64,000 nt of DNA from CAZTDU01 sp964617355 (GCA_964617355.1 CAZTXP010000146.1:1-64000); one strand, 5' to 3'. Numbered from the stretch's first letter, positions 50,880-58,940 are shown. The notes: a model not told the origin generated them from the letters alone. A program made the numbers and translations.

Positions 50880-52346
50880 ATGGATCGCCCGAACATCATC
50901 CTCATCATGACCGACCAGCAGCGCGCCGACACCATCGGCGCGCTGGGCGCGCCGTGGATGCGCACGCCGCACCTCGATCGCCTCGCCACCGAGGGCGCGG
51001 CCTTCACCGAATGTTTCGTCACCTCGCCGGTGTGCGTGGGCGCGCGCGCGAGCCTCTTCACCGGCAAGTATCCGCACGGCTGCCAGGTGTTCAGCAACTT
51101 CCAGCCGTGGCAGCCGACGTGGGTGAGCCTTCTCGCCGACCGCGGGTACCACTGCGTGAACATCGGCAAGATGCACATCAACCCCTACGACGCGCCCGGG
51201 GGCTTCCACCAGCGGCTGATCATGGAGAACAAGGACCGGCCGCTGTTCCTCGAAGAGCGCGATCGCGCGATCTACGACGAGTGGGACAAGGCGCTGCACG
51301 CGCGGAAGCTGACCAAGCCCTCGCGCTACAACCGGCACGCCGCCGACCCCGAGGGCTACAAGCGCGCGCTCGGCGCGTTCGAGTGGCACCTCGACGCCGA
51401 CATGCACCCCGACAACTTCATCGGCGACACCGCGTGCTGGTGGCTCGAGGACCGCAAGAACAAGGATCCGCTCTTCCTGCAGATCGGCTTCCCGGGGCCG
51501 CATCCACCGTACGACCCGACGGCCGATGCCCTGGCGGAATACGCCAATGTCGACATCCCCGTGCCCGCCGTCACCGAGGCCGAGCTGCGCGCGCAGCCGC
51601 CGGCGCAGCACGCGTTGCGCAACAACATGTTCGAGTTCAACTTCGACTCGATCGCGTGGCGTCCCGACGCCACGCCGGCCGACCTGCTGCGCGTGCGCCG
51701 GCACTACGCCGCGAACGTGAGCATGATCGACCACCAGGTCGGCCGCATCCTCGCCACGCTGGACGCGCGCGGCTACCTCGACAACGCGCTGGTGATCTTT
51801 ACGTCGGATCACGCCGACGCGCTCGGCGACCACGGCCACATCCAGAAATGGACGATGTACGACACCGTGGTGCGCGTGCCGCTGCTCTTCTGGTCGAAGA
51901 ACCTGCCGGTGGCGCGCCGCGTGCGCGACGACCTCGTGCAGCTGATGGACGTGGCGCCCACGGTGCTGGAAGCGGCCGGCGTCCCGGTGCCGGGCGACTT
52001 CGAGGCGCGCTCGCTGCTGGGTGCCGTGCTCGGCCGCGCCGACTACCAGCCGCGCGACGCGGTCTACTCGGAGCTCGCGAAGGACCACATCCAGACCGGC
52101 AGCGAGTTCATCCTGATGCGCCGCGACCGGCGCTGGAAGATCGTGCTCTACCTCGACGATCCTTCGGTGGGTGAGCTCTACGACCTGCAGTCCGACCCGG
52201 CCGAGGTGCGCAACCTGTGGAACGACACCGGACTGCGCGCGATGCGGGACGAACTCTCGGTGACCTGCCTGCGCTGGCTGGCGAACGGCTCGCTGTTCGC
52301 CAACCGGCGCGCGAGCCGCGCGCCGCAGAAGGCGATGAAGGTCTGA
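50880..52346 (+). CDS. Sulfatase-family hydrolase with altered formylglycine motif
   Basis: A 488-residue cytoplasmic-looking alkaline-phosphatase-superfamily enzyme without a signal peptide. Metal-binding NIILIMTDQQRADTIG, the active-site region TSPVCVGARASLFTGKYPHG, the catalytic GFPGPHPPYD, and FTSDHADALGDHG are present. The modification motif C-x-P-S-R is CVGAR here: the Cys that would become formylglycine and the Arg are kept but Pro is Gly. Conversion by formylglycine-generating enzyme could be weakened, or the enzyme may be a phosphonate/phosphodiester hydrolase type. It follows the Bug gene by 16 bp. Confidence 0.85.
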   Translation: MDRPNIILIMTDQQRADTIGALGAPWMRTPHLDRLATEGAAFTECFVTSPVCVGARASLFTGKYPHGCQVFSNFQPWQPTWVSLLADRGYHCVNIGKMHINPYDAPGGFHQRLIMENKDRPLFLEERDRAIYDEWDKALHARKLTKPSRYNRHAADPEGYKRALGAFEWHLDADMHPDNFIGDTACWWLEDRKNKDPLFLQIGFPGPHPPYDPTADALAEYANVDIPVPAVTEAELRAQPPAQHALRNNMFEFNFDSIAWRPDATPADLLRVRRHYAANVSMIDHQVGRILATLDARGYLDNALVIFTSDHADALGDHGHIQKWTMYDTVVRVPLLFWSKNLPVARRVRDDLVQLMDVAPTVLEAAGVPVPGDFEARSLLGAVLGRADYQPRDAVYSELAKDHIQTGSEFILMRRDRRWKIVLYLDDPSVGELYDLQSDPAEVRNLWNDTGLRAMRDELSVTCLRWLANGSLFANRRASRAPQKAMKV

Positions 52347-52371
52347 GGCCGGGCGGGGAGCCCCCCGCCCG

Positions 52372-53154
52372 CTAAGGCGTCGCCGCGGCCGGCTTGGGCA
52401 GCATCGGGTTCTTCGCCGCGAACGCCTCGACCGCCTGCGCGCGATCGTCCGCCCCCGGGTGCGTCGAGAGGAAGGGCGGCAGCGCGCCGCCGCCGCGCAG
52501 CGCGGCGATCAGGCGCAGCATCCCGCGAGGGTCGTAGCCCGCGGCGTGCATCCACTTGAGGCCGTATTCGTCGGCCTCGGCTTCCTGCGGCCGCGTGTAG
52601 GCCCCGTACATCGCGTTCGCCACCGCGAAGTTCGCGGCATTGCCGGCGAGGAATCCGCCCACGCCCGGCACGAACTGCGCGATCAGCTGCCCGAGCGCCT
52701 GTCCGCTCGCCCGCGCGCCGGCCTGGGCCTCGGCGCGCCCGTGGCGATGCCCGCGCGCGAGGTGCGCGATCTCGTGGCCGAGCAGCGCCGCCCACGCCGC
52801 CTCGTCGGTGCCGAGCGCCGCCAGCATGCCGAGGTTGACGACCACGATCGGCCGCGACGCGTTGTCGAGCGTCGCGAAGGCGTTCACCTCGGTGAGGTCC
52901 GAGATCAGCACGCCGCGCAGCGCGTAGCCCGCCTGCGCCTGGATGTTCGTCGACGCCGCCTGCAGCCGCTCGCAAGCGGCGCGATCGACGGTCGCGAGTT
53001 CCGATCCGCCCGCGTCGGTGAAGCGCAGCCGCCCGGAGGCGTGGCCGGAGCAGTTCTCGAGCGCCCAGAAGCGCGCCGACTCGAGCGGGTTGGTCGCGCA
53101 GCCGGCGAGGAGGGCGAGGCAGAAGGCGGCGGCGGTTCTCGCGGGCAGGGGCAC
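52372..53154 (-). CDS. M48-family metalloprotease lipoprotein
   Basis: A 260-residue lipoprotein (lipobox LLAGC) of the BepA/LoiP-like M48 peptidase group. The zinc motif is LLGHEIAHLARGH with a third ligand Glu in EAEADEYGLKWM. A middle segment with IVVVNLGMLAALG is typical. It lacks the TPR domain of BepA. It probably degrades or helps fold outer-membrane or periplasmic proteins. It is convergent with the sulfatase gene, with 25 bp between stops. Confidence 0.88.
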   Translation of the reverse strand: MPLPARTAAAFCLALLAGCATNPLESARFWALENCSGHASGRLRFTDAGGSELATVDRAACERLQAASTNIQAQAGYALRGVLISDLTEVNAFATLDNASRPIVVVNLGMLAALGTDEAAWAALLGHEIAHLARGHRHGRAEAQAGARASGQALGQLIAQFVPGVGGFLAGNAANFAVANAMYGAYTRPQEAEADEYGLKWMHAAGYDPRGMLRLIAALRGGGALPPFLSTHPGADDRAQAVEAFAAKNPMLPKPAAATP

Positions 53155-53196
53155 GGCTCCGGAGCATAAGCGACTCCGGCGCCGTGCGCGGCCGGG

Positions 53197-53589
53197 CTAG
53201 GCCGCCATGCGCTTCAGGCCCACGAACTCCAGCTCCGCGAGCACCGCGACCGCGGCCGCCTGCGCGAGCACGAACGCGGTGCCGAGCGCGGCGGGCGAGA
53301 CCCAGTCGGTGAAAAGGAGCAGCACGCTGTCGGCGGCCCACAGCGCGTTCAGGCCGATCACGATCCACGCGCCGGCGCGCGGCAGCGTCTCGCGCGTCGC
53401 CACCCACAGCACCAGCGCGGTGAAGGGCACGAACACCGCGCCCGCGCCGAGCAGCAGCGACTTCGGCAGGCCAAGGATCGGCGCGAGCGCCTCGGCGCCG
53501 GCGAGCAGCGCGATCGCCGACAGGCCCGAGGTCGCGGCGTCGAGCAACAGCACGCGGCGCAGGAAGGCATCGCGGGGGTTGGGGGTCAT
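53197..53589 (-). CDS. Small four-helix membrane protein
   Basis: A 130-residue hydrophobic protein with four TM helices (LLDAATSGLSAIALLAG, LLGAGAVFVPFTALVLWVA, IVIGLNALWAADSVLLLF, LGTAFVLAQAAAVAVLAELEF). I see no catalytic or binding motif. It is divergent from the XRE regulator gene (111 bp between starts), which makes it a candidate target of that regulator. Function unknown. Confidence 0.72.
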   Translation of the reverse strand: MTPNPRDAFLRRVLLLDAATSGLSAIALLAGAEALAPILGLPKSLLLGAGAVFVPFTALVLWVATRETLPRAGAWIVIGLNALWAADSVLLLFTDWVSPAALGTAFVLAQAAAVAVLAELEFVGLKRMAA

Positions 53590-53700
53590 GGCATCGCTCC
53601 TTTCAGGTTGAGGTGCGGCCAGTCTCGGCGGCGTCGCGCGGCGCGTCGATTACGCGGCAGGTAATGGCGCGCGCTCCCCGCGGCGTAACATCCTTGCGCC

Positions 53701-54498
53701 ATGCACACCCACACCAGCACCGTTCGCACCGCGGGCGAGCACCTGCGCGACTGGCGCCAGCGCCGGCGCCTGTCGCAGCTCGACCTCGCGCACGCCGCCG
53801 AGATCTCGCCGCGGCACCTGTCGTTCCTCGAGACCGGCCGCTCGCAGCCCAGCCGCGAGATGGTGTTGCGCCTCGCCGAGCGGCTGGAGGTGCCGCCGCG
53901 CGAACGCAACGCGCTGCTCGTCGCCGCCGGTTTCGCGCCGATGTTCCGCGCCCGCGCGCTCGACGACCCGGCGCTCGAGGCCGCGAAGCGCGCGATCGAG
54001 CGAATCCTCGAAGCGCAGAAGCCGTACCCGGCCTTCGCCGTCGACCGGCACTGGAACATCGTCGCCACCAACCACGCGCTGTCCGCCATGTACGAAGGCG
54101 TCGCGCCGGAACTTCTCGGCCCCGGCGCGAACGCGATGCGCCTCGCGCTGCACCCCAAGGGCGTGGCGCAGAAGATCGACAACCTCGCCGAGTGGCGCGC
54201 ACACCTCGTCGCGAGGCTGGCGCAACAAGTGGCGAACTCCGCAGACCCGGTCCTCGCCGCGTTGCTGGAAGAAGTGTCGGGCTACCCGGCGCCCGAAGGC
54301 GATGCGCACGTGCACGACCCCGCCGCCGCGATCGCCGTGCCGCTGCGCATCCGTACGCCGATGGGCACGCTGTCGTTCATCAGCACCATCACCGTGTTCG
54401 GCACGCCAGTGGACGTGACGCTGTCGGAACTCGCGCTGGAGCAGTTCTTCCCGGCGGATGCGGAGACGGCGAGGGTGGTGGGGGCGATGGCGGGGTAG
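53701..54498 (+). CDS. XRE regulator with MmyB-like ligand domain
   Basis: A 265-residue regulator: an N-terminal Cro/CI-type HTH (LRDWRQRRRLSQLDLAHAAE, SPRHLSFLETGRSQPS, LRLAERLEVPPRERNALL) and a C-terminal MmyB-like domain (PAFAVDRHWNIVATNHAL, then PLRIRTPMGTLSFISTITVF) thought to bind fatty-acid-like ligands. The last 168 bp of the coding sequence recur 5 kb downstream at 59453-59620 with only four differences. Probable target is the divergent four-helix membrane protein gene. Typical role is control of a detoxification enzyme; not provable here. Confidence 0.86.
   Translation: MHTHTSTVRTAGEHLRDWRQRRRLSQLDLAHAAEISPRHLSFLETGRSQPSREMVLRLAERLEVPPRERNALLVAAGFAPMFRARALDDPALEAAKRAIERILEAQKPYPAFAVDRHWNIVATNHALSAMYEGVAPELLGPGANAMRLALHPKGVAQKIDNLAEWRAHLVARLAQQVANSADPVLAALLEEVSGYPAPEGDAHVHDPAAAIAVPLRIRTPMGTLSFISTITVFGTPVDVTLSELALEQFFPADAETARVVGAMAG
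54328..54495 (+). repeat. 168-bp direct repeat, copy 1 (inside XRE gene)
   Basis: This stretch is the 3' end of the XRE regulator gene and matches 59453-59620 in the same orientation with four mismatches that I can count (about 98% identity). Similarity stops at the stop codon on the right (TAG here, TGA there) and fades to the left in the other copy. It marks a segmental duplication. Confidence 0.9.
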
Positions 54499-54530
54499 CC
54501 TCAGGTGGCGACAGCGGATGCCGCAATGTG

Positions 54531-55496
54531 CTACGAGCGCGGGCAAAACGCCCCTCGCTCCGGCGGCCGCCCCCAGCATTCCGGATCGGGCTCGAGGCCT
54601 TCCGAATTCAGGGTTTCCAGTATCGCGGCCACGGCCGTGCCAAGTGAACAGCCAAGGAATCGCTTCGCCGCTTCCTGCCCTGCGTCCGCACTATCGGCCG
54701 CGAGCACGAAATCCCGGAACGCATTCCAGTCGCGGGAGTAGTGCGCCACAAGGATTCGCGCGAGGTCGTACGAGAGCTTGTTGCCCTGGTCCGTGCGCAG
54801 GAAGGACTTGCCCAGCCAGAATTCCTGGACTTCCTCCTCGCCCCAGTAGGCGAGGTGCTGCGCGTGCATCTGCGCCGGTGTGGCGAGGCCGGGTGCCACC
54901 CCGCAAAGGCGCTGCTCTGTATTCACCGCGATGCCCTCGTTCAGCCACGCAGGAATCGGCAGGTGCGCGAGGAACGCGTGCGTCATCTCGTGGGCGATCA
55001 CCGGCTCGACCGCACGCAGGTCGCCGCGCACGGTAATGAAGTGGCTGCAGCCGTGCTGGATGTGCATGCCGGCGCTGAGGGCGAATTCGCCTTCGTCGGG
55101 ATAGTAATGCGAGGCGTACTCGTAGTAGCGGTCGTCGTCGTCGAAGACGATGAGGATGTCCTTGCCCCAGTCGCTGGACTGCGCGACACCGTCGAGCACC
55201 ATGATGATGCGCTTCGCTGTGCGCGACATGAACTCGCGCGTCGCCGCCGCCTGCCGGCGATCGAGCGCCGAGACGAGGAACGCCGAATCCGACTCCTCGA
55301 GCCGGTACGTCGGCCCGAGCGCATCGCGCAGGTGAAGCAGCCAGGCGCGCTCGCAATCCGTCCATGCGGGGCCGCGTGCCTCCTCGGGCAGGGTATCGAT
55401 CCACGCCTGGACGGGCTCCCAGTTGCACACCGGGAGCCCATACGTGGACTGGAAGTGCTCGCGGATCCGGAACGACACGGACGAGCCGGAACGCAC
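54531..55496 (-). CDS. Gluzincin-like zinc peptidase, hypothetical
   Basis: A 321-residue protein. The zinc motif is VIAHEMTHAFLAHL with a downstream WLNEGIAVNTEQ, the HExxH...E arrangement of gluzincins, so a metallopeptidase active site looks complete. No signal peptide is seen. The annotated GTG start at 55496 is uncertain: an overlapping frame begins MAAMKSLLGRWLGGAN at 55584 and looks like a natural N-terminus, which hints at a frameshift near 55500. It lies downstream of the AAA ATPase and slipin genes on the same strand, with 195 bp between. Role unknown; possibly the effector of that cassette. Confidence 0.65.
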   Translation of the reverse strand: MRSGSSVSFRIREHFQSTYGLPVCNWEPVQAWIDTLPEEARGPAWTDCERAWLLHLRDALGPTYRLEESDSAFLVSALDRRQAAATREFMSRTAKRIIMVLDGVAQSSDWGKDILIVFDDDDRYYEYASHYYPDEGEFALSAGMHIQHGCSHFITVRGDLRAVEPVIAHEMTHAFLAHLPIPAWLNEGIAVNTEQRLCGVAPGLATPAQMHAQHLAYWGEEEVQEFWLGKSFLRTDQGNKLSYDLARILVAHYSRDWNAFRDFVLAADSADAGQEAAKRFLGCSLGTAVAAILETLNSEGLEPDPECWGRPPERGAFCPRS

Positions 55497-55691
55497 GCAA
55501 TCCGGGCGCCTCGAGTTGCAGGGTCTCCGGCGGCGCGTTCGCGCCGCCGAGCCAGCGACCGAGCAGCGACTTCATGGCCGCCACCCCACGGGCCTGGTGC
55601 TTGCGTCGGCGCGATGCGTAGGCACTGTCGAGATCCCCGTGCAGATCCTAGCGGATCGTGCCGCCGCCGCGGCGTGACTATTGCCAGCCGG

Positions 55692-56756
55692 CTAGACCAG
55701 CGCCTTGTACACCTCCGCCACCGAGCACTTCCCGCTCGGCTTGCCGCCGATCACGTGCTCGACCCGAGCAGCCTTGTCGGCGTCGGAGCCCGCGAGCGAT
55801 GCCGCGAGTGCCCGCGCCTCGGTGCTCGTCAGCGCGCGCACATCCACCCGCGCGAAGCAGCGGCCGGGACGGACGAGGGCATCGTCGAGGTCGCCAACGT
55901 TTGGCAGGTTGGTCGAGAAGATGATCTTCCGACCCTGCGCGCGGACCACGCCGTCCGCGATCGCGAGGAAGCGGTGCAGGTGCTCGTTGCCGTCGGCCCG
56001 GGGCTTCAGCAGGTGGTCGGCGTCCTCCACGACGAAGGCGTCCGCGCGGCCGGTGATGAAGCGCACGAAGATCTCGTCCGAGGCAAGCGCCTTGACGTCG
56101 CCGGTATAGAGCGCGCGCGCCTTGCCGTTGCGGCGGCGCGAGATCTCGCCGAGGATCGCGCGGATCAGGCGCGTCTTGCCCGTGCCCGGTGGTCCTTGCA
56201 GGACGAGAACGGTCTCCGGCGCCTCGAGGAAGCGTGCGACGAAGCCGCGCACGCCACCCTTGATCTCCGGGTAGGCCTGGTCGTGCAGCACGTCGGTCGC
56301 CATTTCCTCGATCGACGCGCTCTCCAGTTCGCCGCGTGCGGTGAGGAAGGTCCAGTCGATCTGGAAGCTCGGCTCCGTGATGCGCGTAGCGCCTGCCTTG
56401 TCGAGGATGCGCTGGATCGCCGCCTCGGCGCGCGCGATGTCGCTCGCCCAGACGTAGAACACGCAGCTGCAGTAGGTCGACTTCCGGCTGCCATAGGCAG
56501 CCACGAAGAGGCCGTCGCCGTCGAGGATCATCGACTCGCCGTTGATGCGCTCGGCGCGCCACGACCGGTCGAGCGCTACCGCGTCGAGCAAGGCTTCCAG
56601 CTCCACGCGCGCCGCGAACCGCAGGTCGCGGAAGATCGGATAGCCCGGCTCCCCGGACTCCAGCGCCGCCTTGAAGCGGTTCTTCAATACCAGGTCGGCC
56701 AGTTCCCAGACCTCCATCACGAGGCCCTGGGGTTGCTTGGATTCGTTGCAAGTCAT
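55692..56756 (-). CDS. AAA+ ATPase
   Basis: A 354-residue ATPase with one C-terminal AAA domain: Walker A GPPGTGKTRLIRA, Walker B ADAFVVEDADHLL, sensor 1 KIIFSTNLPNVGD and arginine-finger region LVRPGRCFARVDV. The Walker B DE pair is ED, which still offers an acidic residue. The N-terminal 150 residues (FYVWASDIARAEAAIQRIL) are a separate domain that probably recognises a partner. It follows the slipin gene by 50 bp on the same strand, and slipin plus AAA pairs suggest membrane-linked protein remodelling. The gene may be co-transcribed with the peptidase gene downstream. Confidence 0.85.
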   Translation of the reverse strand: MTCNESKQPQGLVMEVWELADLVLKNRFKAALESGEPGYPIFRDLRFAARVELEALLDAVALDRSWRAERINGESMILDGDGLFVAAYGSRKSTYCSCVFYVWASDIARAEAAIQRILDKAGATRITEPSFQIDWTFLTARGELESASIEEMATDVLHDQAYPEIKGGVRGFVARFLEAPETVLVLQGPPGTGKTRLIRAILGEISRRRNGKARALYTGDVKALASDEIFVRFITGRADAFVVEDADHLLKPRADGNEHLHRFLAIADGVVRAQGRKIIFSTNLPNVGDLDDALVRPGRCFARVDVRALTSTEARALAASLAGSDADKAARVEHVIGGKPSGKCSVAEVYKALV

Positions 56757-56806
56757 GTCTTCGCTTTCGAAAAAAAGGGCGGCCGGCCCGGATCTGCGAC
56801 CGGCCG

Positions 56807-57946
56807 CTAGCGGATCTTCACCAGATCCTTCAGTACTGCGTCGAGGCCCCCGAACACCGAGATCTTGTCGATCTTCTCGGTGACCTTTTCCAGCGTCTCC
56901 AGCTCCTTCAGTCGAAGGGCCGTCGGGTTGCCTTCCATCACCCGGGCCGTGTTCAGCAGCGAACGGGTCGCCGCGGTTTCCTCGCGGCGGCGGATCACGT
57001 TCGCCAGCGCGGCCTTCTCGGCCTCCACGACCTTCGCCAGGATCAGCTTCATGTCACCCGGCAGGATGATGTCCTTCACGCCGACGGAATCGACCTCGAG
57101 GCCGAAGCCCTCCACGCGACGGCGGATGTGCTCCGCGACCGACTGGTCGAGCGCGCCCTTGTCCTCGAGCAGCTCGTCCAGCGTGCGGGTGCCGACCGCG
57201 GCGCGCAGGCCGAACTGGAGCTCCTTGTAGAGGTAGTCCAGCGGCTTCGCCTGCTTCGCGTAGGCCGTCAGCACGTCCGTCACGCGGTACCCCGCGTTCA
57301 GGTTCACGCGCAGCGGGACCTTGTCCTTGGTCAGGATTTCCTGTCCCGCCACCTCGATCACCTGCAGGCGCAGGTCCACCACGTCGACGCGCAGGTCGCG
57401 CAGGAAGCGCCAGTAGTAGTGCATCCCGGCGTCCAGCACGCTTGCGACCTTCCCGTCCACGGTGAGCACGCCCGCGTGATGCTGCGGCACCTGCGCCGCG
57501 AGCACGCCCGCGGCCCCGAGGTCCTTCACCGAGCCGCGGGCCAGCGCCGCGACCAGCTGCGGCACGAGCTTCTCCGGCACGGCGAAGTCCGTCGCGATGT
57601 CCAGGCGCTCGACGCGCACGTCGATGTAGCCCTTCCAGTACAGGCGGCGCGACTGCGGCGCGAGCACCTCGACCGGCACGTCGTTCTCGTAGCGCAGGCC
57701 GAGTTCGGTCGCGCCGAGCTCCACGACGTGGAACTCCCGCGCCGCGACCCCGGGCTCCGACTTCACGAGGTACTCGGCGAGGCGGTGCTCGAAGCGCGGC
57801 TTGCCGAGATCGAACTTCTCGACCGCGACGCGGCGCAGCGGATCGAAGCGCCAGTACTCGCCCGGGCCCAGTACGTCGACGAAGTCGCCCTTGTCGAACA
57901 GGAGCGCACGCTCGTCCTTCTTCACATGGATCTTTCGCACGACCAT
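56807..57946 (-). CDS. Slipin (SPFH/stomatin-like protein)
   Basis: A 379-residue SPFH-domain protein with no N-terminal membrane helix. The SPFH core is visible as GPGEYWRFDPLRRVAVEKFD, KVPLRVNLNAGYRVTDVLTA and GLEVDSVGVKDIILPGDMK, followed by the coiled-coil segment ILAKVVEAEKAALANVIRRREETAATRSL that drives ring assembly. ATG 57946 is preceded by GGAG at a good distance; the open frame upstream is GC-rich noise. Slipins are known companions of RtcR/RtcB RNA-repair operons in many bacteria, and here the gene directly follows a tRNA cluster on the same strand. No rtc gene is in the window. Confidence 0.88.
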   Translation of the reverse strand: MVVRKIHVKKDERALLFDKGDFVDVLGPGEYWRFDPLRRVAVEKFDLGKPRFEHRLAEYLVKSEPGVAAREFHVVELGATELGLRYENDVPVEVLAPQSRRLYWKGYIDVRVERLDIATDFAVPEKLVPQLVAALARGSVKDLGAAGVLAAQVPQHHAGVLTVDGKVASVLDAGMHYYWRFLRDLRVDVVDLRLQVIEVAGQEILTKDKVPLRVNLNAGYRVTDVLTAYAKQAKPLDYLYKELQFGLRAAVGTRTLDELLEDKGALDQSVAEHIRRRVEGFGLEVDSVGVKDIILPGDMKLILAKVVEAEKAALANVIRRREETAATRSLLNTARVMEGNPTALRLKELETLEKVTEKIDKISVFGGLDAVLKDLVKIR

Positions 57947-58217
57947 TTGAATCTCCTTTCCTTCCGTTCCTCTCTTCAAGTTGAACTGCGGGACTGCGTC
58001 ACTGCGACTGCTGCTGCAAGAAGGTGGGATCCGGCCTCCCGTGCTGCCGGCGGGCGCCGTCGCGCGCGCGGGGGAGGGCGGCCGCGCCTCGCGCGACCCT
58101 CGCGCCCGGCTGTTGCCGCCTCGCCCGCGCGCGCCGCACGGCGCGCTCGGCCGGCAGCGCGGTGCCCGTGTCGCGATGCGCTGCGACGCGGGCTGAAACC
58201 GGCCCCGGTACTGCGTA
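57947..58217. other. Gene-free stretch between slipin and the tRNA cluster
   Basis: About 270 bp of extremely GC-rich DNA with no credible protein on either strand. I looked for a sigma-54 (-24/-12) element and for sigma-70 boxes reading toward slipin and saw none that convinced me. It may simply be the slipin leader. Confidence 0.5.
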
Positions 58218-58234
58218 AAGGGCTTTCGGCCCTT
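58218..58234 (-). terminator. Short hairpin after the tRNA cluster
   Basis: On the minus strand, AAGGGC-CGAAA-GCCCTT followed by TTACGC. A 6-bp stem with a stable loop and a very short T run, placed just after the last tRNA-like gene. It could be a weak terminator or a processing signal. Confidence 0.4.
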
Positions 58235-58238
58235 CGTT

Positions 58239-58311
58239 GCGTTGGAGCGGGAGTCGAACCCGCGACAGTCGGTTTCCAAGACCGATGCTCTACCCTCTGA
58301 GCTATCCAGAT
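58239..58311 (-). tRNA. tRNA-Pro(UGG)-like, acceptor stem broken
   Basis: The D arm (GCTC/GAGC), anticodon arm (TCGGT-CTTGGAA-ACCGA, anticodon TGG), variable loop and T arm (GCGGG-TTCGACT-CCCGC) are intact. The acceptor stem pairs only at positions 4-7: the 5' strand reads ATCTGGA and the 3' strand TCCAACG, and no CCA is encoded. Its 5' base overlaps the CCA of the next tRNA. It is either a decayed tRNA or a tRNA-like RNA. The anticodon does not match other normal bacterial proline tRNA features, so charging with proline is doubtful. Confidence 0.6.
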
Positions 58312-58384
58312 GGCGGCGAGAGCGGGAGTCGAACCCGCGACCTCGGCCTCATCGAGCCGTGCTCTACCGCTGAGCTACCTCGCC
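58311..58384 (-). tRNA. tRNA-like gene with six-base anticodon loop
   Basis: The acceptor stem is complete (GGCGAGG with TCTCGCC, one G-U), CCA is encoded, and the D and T arms are good. The anticodon stem CGGCT/GGCCG closes a loop of only six bases, CGATGA, one short of normal. If T33 is the missing base the anticodon would be GAT (Ile); other readings are possible. The T arm is identical to that of the neighbouring tRNA-Pro-like gene. It is unlikely to decode normally, so identity is left open. Confidence 0.6.
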
Positions 58385-58528
58385 CAACATTCGTCGCTCC
58401 CGCGCCGCGGTACGCGCACGGCCGATCTCAGGCTGCGCGCGCCAGGGAGGACTCACGAGCCTCGCCCGCTGCGGTACACGCGTTCACGACAAATTCCTGA
58501 TGCGGATGTGGCAAGGTGCGCCGGCGCG
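58385..58528. other. 144-bp gap inside the tRNA cluster
   Basis: No sixth tRNA, protein gene or hairpin terminator could be recognised between the second and third tRNA-like genes. It may be a decayed tRNA or spacer. Confidence 0.4.
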
Positions 58529-58604
58529 TGGTGCTTCCCCTCCGAATCGAACGGAGATCTCCGGTGTTTCAAGCCGGCGCCGTCACCAGACTGGCCCGGG
58601 AAGC
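58529..58604 (-). tRNA. tRNA-like gene, anticodon GAA or TGA
   Basis: A 76-base tRNA with perfect acceptor stem (GCTTCCC/GGGAAGC) and encoded CCA. The anticodon arm CCGGC-TTGAAAC-ACCGG has a C-A mismatch at its top; read with a seven-base loop the anticodon is GAA (Phe), but CTTGAAA is the loop usual for Ser(TGA). The D arm (GGCCAGTCTGGTGACGGC) looks like that of class II tRNAs while the variable loop is only four bases. It is a chimeric-looking molecule and its amino acid cannot be assigned with confidence. Confidence 0.65.
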
Positions 58605-58605
58605 A

Positions 58606-58680
58606 TGGTCGGCACGGCAGGAATCGAACCTGCAACCTGCCGAGTAAGAGTCGGCTGCTCTGCGATTGAGCTACGTGCCG
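58606..58680 (-). tRNA. tRNA-Lys(CUU)-like
   Basis: A 75-base tRNA: acceptor CGGCACG/CGTGCCG perfect, CCA encoded, anticodon loop CTCTTAC with anticodon CTT (Lys), and intact T arm. The D loop is AATCGCA and lacks the two guanines that normally dock with the T loop; the first base pair is C-G rather than the usual G-C. The next tRNA is one base away. Probably transcribed and processed, but structurally unusual. Confidence 0.7.
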
Positions 58681-58688
58681 CAAGACCA

Positions 58689-58766
58689 TGGTGCCCCCGG
58701 AAGGAATCGAACCTCCGGCCTCGCGGTTCGTAGCCGCGCGCTCTCATTCCGCTGAGCTACGGGGGC
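58689..58766 (-). tRNA. tRNA-Arg(ACG)
   Basis: A 78-base tRNA with perfect acceptor stem (GCCCCCG/CGGGGGC), encoded CCA, D arm GCTC-AGCGGAATGA-GAGC with the A20 typical of arginine tRNAs, anticodon stem CGCGG/CCGCG and loop CTACGAA giving anticodon ACG (Arg, read as ICG). It is the most normal member of the cluster and the first one transcribed. Confidence 0.85.
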
Positions 58767-58873
58767 GTGCATTGCGATGCGTCGACACCCCGCCGCACGA
58801 CCCGATCGCGTCATGCGTCCTCGCTGCACGTGCGGCGGGGGCTTTGCCACATCCAGGTTGTAAAAGAGCGCAT

Positions 58874-58893
58874 CGGCAACCCTGGGGTTGCCG
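58874..58893. repeat. Hairpin upstream of the tRNA cluster
   Basis: CGGCAACC-CTGG-GGTTGCCG is a perfect 8-bp stem with a 4-base loop. It lies between the terminator of the small cistron and the tRNA-Arg gene. No T run follows closely on either strand, so it is more likely an RNA fold or protein site than a terminator. Confidence 0.5.
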
Positions 58894-58901
58894 CAGATCG
58901 G

Positions 58902-58940
58902 AAAACAAAAAGCCCGGGGACCTTTCGGTGCACCCGGGCT
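58902..58940 (-). terminator. Rho-independent terminator of the 38-residue cistron
   Basis: On the minus strand AGCCCGGG (58940-58933) pairs with CCCGGGCT (58918-58911), loop 14 bases, followed by TTTTTGTTTT. Strong stem plus T-rich run: a classic intrinsic terminator. The stem resembles that of the terminator at 59131-59165. Confidence 0.85.

Noticed and set aside
54691..55584. Separate protein gene in the alternative frame over the zinc-peptidase gene
   Set aside because: Only its first 30 residues look natural; the rest is Arg/Ala-rich and lacks motifs, so at most it marks a frameshift.
57947..58217. Sigma-54 element of an RtcR-type operon before slipin
   Set aside because: The closest match has wrong spacing and too few consensus bases.
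58385..58528. A sixth tRNA in the cluster gap
   Set aside because: No acceptor/T-arm pairing or TTCGA-type loop could be found on either strand.
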